Made by a program: the position numbers and the translations under genes. From Echinarachnius parma (lineage: Eukaryota > Echinodermata > Echinoidea > Clypeasteroida > Echinarachniidae), in NCBI GenBank assembly GCA_037951105.1, contig JBAMJV010004283.1, positions 1 through 64,000 on the forward strand: a stretch of DNA of 64,000 nucleotides, written 5' to 3'. Shown in pieces: positions 60,388-64,000 of this stretch. Every line of letters starts with the position of its first letter. The stretch's first letter is position 1. The notes below the pieces were generated by a model. It saw nothing but the letters and a program-made list of their open reading frames with translations. It ran no database searches and was not told the origin of the DNA.

Positions 60388-61960
60388 CTGCATTGAAAAC
60401 CGCAAGATAAATGGTGAGGGGGAGGGGGGAAAACATAATACCGATTATACAAAAATATAATTTATAAGGGCGTGGTAGCTGTGGTAGCCGTGCAAACGTG
60501 CCCCCTTACAATATAGTAAGTACTATAGTAACCCATTCTCTACGATATGCATGCTGATAGGTGGAGTGTTCACAGGGGGATAAAGACAGGAGACCGGGGA
60601 TGGGCATGGCCCCCAGCCTCGCCAGTTATGTCAGTTAATTTCCAGTAAACGTATGGATTCGCTGAAAGATAGTTTCAGTCGGTAGTCCTGTGGAGCAGTC
60701 ATACTGGTCTAGCAAAGGGATGGTGTGCAATATCAATGCTTGTTATTATGTTAAAAACGATATGTAATGAGATTTCGAAGTTGACAGATTTCAAACCCCT
60801 AGCAAAGTGTCTAACTCCACAAAAATTACTTTGAGCTTCCACATTTCTCTTCTACTGTGTTGTTTGGCTTATGGTAAGAGAATAATAAAATAGGGTTAGA
60901 TTTGTTTTAATGCCCCTTTAGTATGACGATATCTATCATTGATAATCATTCAGCTCAAGAGCGTTTATAATAAACGTCATAAACGTCACACTGTAATTAG
61001 TTGTAAAAGCTGACACAAATGTTCGCTTTTTTAACCAGGAAAGCAGTGTTCTTTTTCAATGCAACTTTCACACATCATTCAGACATATCTTACAATGATT
61101 TTGGTATAGGATTGAAGTCTCAAATATCATTTGGGGCAATATCGACGACTGACACTTTACAGGTGCACGTTTAAAATCCCTAATGCAGATGCCATTTGAA
61201 CCGGGCCCATGTGCCGACTCATTCAGGAGTTATCGTCATGCTAACTTCAATTATGAATAGACAATTTCCCCCTAAATGCACATTCTTAATGGATTCTAGA
61301 TAGTTTGAAGAAAACAAAATCAAGGCCTCAAATGTGAGATCCTCATGACATAACCAATTCAGGTTTTCGCACCATCTAGGCACTTGCAATGGACGATATA
61401 TAAGGCTCATACAAAAATTGCCGTCATGTTATCCATTTACACACAAAGTCATATTGACAACTTACTCTATATAAACTATAAATCCAAAAACTTCAGGGAG
61501 CTGCGCACGTCATGTCCGCATCGTCGACTCAAGATTTGTATTCGGTTCAAAACGATCTTTATAAATATCAATAGTATTAACGCGTGATATTGTTTACAAT
61601 CATTATTGTTATGTTGTTGAAAATGTGGAAAATATACAATAACAAAATCAAATCAAAGTCTCTGTGGTCTGTTCCGCGGGGTATTCATATCTTATGCTGA
61701 TCAAACACACCGAATCGATATAGCTTCCATATATAGCTTATACATTCGATTTGTACAGCCGGGTTTTTTGGACCAGATTTTGACATTTACTTTTGAAAAT
61801 ATTGACTAATAATTCTTGCCCTGTGAGGATTATCTTCCAATCAATGTGAATATTTTTGAATGATTCGATATCAAAACTGACCAGAGCAGTATCTAAAAGT
61901 CGAGTAGTACTGTTTCGTTATTATAACTATCATGATCATTATCTTAATAATAATAATTAT
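60388..61960. other. Right intergenic or upstream part of the minus-strand gene
   Basis: No exon, repeat or RNA gene that I can support. It must contain or precede the missing 5' exons if the minus-strand gene is real. Confidence 0.35.
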
Positions 61961-62455
61961 ATAATATCGACTGGCCTTGAGTGGTATATCAGAAATATTG
62001 CATTCGCTAGGATCATATTGCACGAGTCGAAGACGAGTGCAATATGATCCTAGCGAATGCGAAGACCAATGCATTGAATCTCAAATTACTGATTAAACAT
62101 TTTCAACCCATGAAGGGCCATTTGCGCGTACTGTAGCAGAGGTGCGTAAACGTATTCATACGTCACAATTAGATACGCGCAAAGCCATTCATGCGAAACG
62201 GGTTGGTTTGAAATTCATACTTCTATGCATGCGTCATTAATAAACGCGCGTATGAATTTGCGCACTTCCGCGCTGGATTGAATATCAGCTCCATGGATTA
62301 TCGTCTGATATTGCACTCGCAATACACATTTGTACAGCTACATAATACACGTTACGATGGAAATATCATAACAATAATGAACGCTATGACTGACAAACCC
62401 GAGACGGAAACAAAATACATGATTTATTAAATCGGAAAACTAGCCTGTATGTGTA
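61961..62455. mobile_element. Hairpin element copy 2
   Basis: Same left flank, hairpin and body as 32238-32800. The right hairpin arm is shortened, and two stretches of about 40 bp (near 62090 and 62195) are present here but missing in copy 1. Both copies adjoin ATT/ATA microsatellites. Confidence 0.82.
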
Positions 62456-62569
62456 ATAATGATAATTATGATGATTATAATAACAATATTTGTTATAATA
62501 ATAATAATACTTATTATAATAATGATAATAATAATGATAATAATAATAATAACAATATGGTCAGGGCAT

Positions 62570-63512
62570 CTAACTTCGCGCGGCATACAACTTGGCGCAG
62601 TTAGTTTCGCGCAGATAACTTGCCAGCTGCATACAGCTCCACACCATTACGTATGCATACAAATGCGCGAAGTTCGATCCCTCTTTATTTTGTGCGCGCA
62701 TGACAATGCCTAAAAAGACAGCTACAATGGCCTTTTAAATGCGCGTACAAATTTTTTGTTTTTTGTTTTTTGTATATAGAAAGCAAATGCGAACAATAGC
62801 CCACCAGAGTATTGGTGAAGCTCCGGAAGGCCAATCAGTGGTTCACTGCAGCTCAAATGAAATAAAAGAATCACAATTTAAGAATATAGGGTAACAATTA
62901 GACCCAAAATTAACAATTACATTTTTGATAGGAGGAAACTATGTACGCGGCATTTGAAGGCTTGGAGACCGGTGTCAGAGATGTTGCCAACAACTTTGTC
63001 AGGGAGACTGTTCCAAGTTCTGACAGCCAAGTGGATGAAGCTCCTGTCCAATGAATACGTTCTAGCATGAGGTACGGTTAGAGCGTGATCTGGCATGGAT
63101 GTGCTAGATCTAGTCACACGTCGTCTTTCCATTGGCGGGGGGAGCATGTCAATCAGGTCTTTTGGGCAGGCTTGTGTATGCATCTTGTAGAGGACAGACA
63201 CTGCTGCAACCTGGCGTCTGTGCGTCAAACTTGGAATAGAAAATTGTGTGCGAGCAGTAGTCTCGTAGTCTCGTAGAATGGGAATACTGCTGCGCGAAGT
63301 TCCATCCCCTTTTTTTGTCAATAAAAATGGAAGGGTTTAAAAAACAGGCCGAAATAAGTTATTTAAATTGAGTGATCTTAAAATCAAAACATGTTTATTA
63401 TACTACAGAATATTCTGAATAAATTGGTATTAGAATCATTATACAAATCAGTATATTTCTTGTTGAAATGATGTGTTAAAAGTTAACTGCGCGAAGTTTG
63501 ATGCCCCCATCA
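62570..63512. repeat. Dispersed GCGCGAAGTT motif around the LINE fragment
   Basis: taacttcgcgcggc (62571), gcgcgaagttcgatccctct (62665), gcgcgaagttccatcccctt (63292) and gcgcgaagtttgatgccccc (63489). Repeated with different spacing and in both orientations. Confidence 0.6.
62880..63295 (-). mobile_element. LINE 3' fragment (reverse transcriptase C-terminus)
   Basis: The minus-strand frame contains LRDYETTARTQFSIPSLTHR, RQVAAVSVLYKMHTQACP, a VTRSS/HALTVPHARTY stretch and AVRTWNSLPDKVV near the end. That order (HRR.VA..VLYK, TRSS, WNSLP, FK..VH.FLL) is typical of the C-termini of jockey/CR1-type LINEs. Only the last 120 or so residues remain. The upstream end is flanked by the GCGCGAAGTT repeat. 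Confidence 0.8.
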
Positions 63513-63514
63513 TA

Positions 63515-63670
63515 CTACTACTAATAATAATAACAATATGATTATTATTATCATTATTATTATTTTTATTATCATTATCATTATTATGACTATTATTATT
63601 ATTATTATTATTATCATCATCGTTATTATCATTATTACTATTATTAGTATCATCATTATCATTACGATGA
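63515..63670. repeat. (ATT)n / (ATC)n microsatellite
   Basis: Long irregular run of ATT and ATC triplets. Poly-Ile frames on both strands are artefacts. A similar run is at 62450-62560. Confidence 0.95.
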
Positions 63671-64000
63671 TCAATATGATATCAATAAAAACGCACGTCT
63701 CGAAAATACCTGCACATAATTTTGATAAAAATATATCAATCATAAATTAAGATGTACATGTACATGAAATAAATAATATGTGTTTCATCCGACTATATTA
63801 ATTAAATACCATTAGCACAAATTAGGAACATACGAGAACCGTAATGCATACACGAAGACGTTTTTCTTCTATGCAACATCTTTTGAACAACCCAGTGATG
63901 TAGCTCCGGGGCCCGGGAGCACATGCCCTCAATAATTTGATAAAAACAGTTTTTACAAACTTACGGGAAATCTGTTAAATAGTAAAGAATATCGTTGAGT

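Noticed and set aside
60650-60690. Possible upstream minus-strand exon (DYRLKLSFSESI)
   Set aside because: Weak donor, and its phase cannot join the phase-0 acceptor at 60387.
63510-63750. Long Ile/Met-rich frames on both strands
   Set aside because: Translations of the ATT/ATC microsatellite.

Overview
The window is animal nuclear DNA. It is AT-rich, with long introns and large intergenic spaces packed with short inverted-repeat transposons, foldback elements, minisatellites, microsatellites and 16-22 bp poly-G/poly-C runs. Repeat style and protein similarity suggest a marine invertebrate, most likely a deuterostome such as an echinoderm. That is an inference; no marker here fixes the species. 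I see no bacterial operons, no CRISPR array, no rRNA, no credible tRNA gene and no retrovirus-like element.

The gene I recognise with confidence is DLST, the E2 subunit of the mitochondrial 2-oxoglutarate dehydrogenase complex. It lies on the + strand as 15 coding exons between 6664 and 45768. All 14 introns are GT-AG, the phases join without a break, and the predicted protein is 476 residues: presequence, lipoyl domain with lipoyl-lysine at residue 126, Pro/Ala linker, and catalytic domain with the DHRxxDG motif. Only 1.4 kb of about 39 kb is coding. The introns hold nested TTAA-flanked (Kolobok/T2-like) MITEs, pogo-like TA-flanked elements, a LINE 3' fragment, a SINE-like copy and several tandem arrays. 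One array in intron 2 repeats perfect AGGTCA direct repeats spaced by one base.

On the minus strand at the right, three segments (60194-60387, 52632-52705, 52386-52462) have canonical splice signals, matching phases and coding-like codon use. They look like the 3' end of a second, unrecognised gene. Its 5' part was not found.

Layout: 1-6663, intergenic repeats (GC-rich foldback blocks, two copies of one MITE, CA/GT microsatellites). 6664-45768, DLST. 45769-52385, DLST 3' flank with MITEs and foldback elements. 52386-60387, the unrecognised minus-strand gene with a 7.5 kb intron. 60388-64000, a second copy of a hairpin element also found in DLST intron 9, a LINE fragment, ATT microsatellites and a repeated GCGCGAAGTT motif.

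I found no new multi-gene system. The most notable items are the DR1-type minisatellite in DLST, a 61-bp array split by a later transposon, two unrelated foldback elements that each carry telomere-like repeats, and the unrecognised gene.
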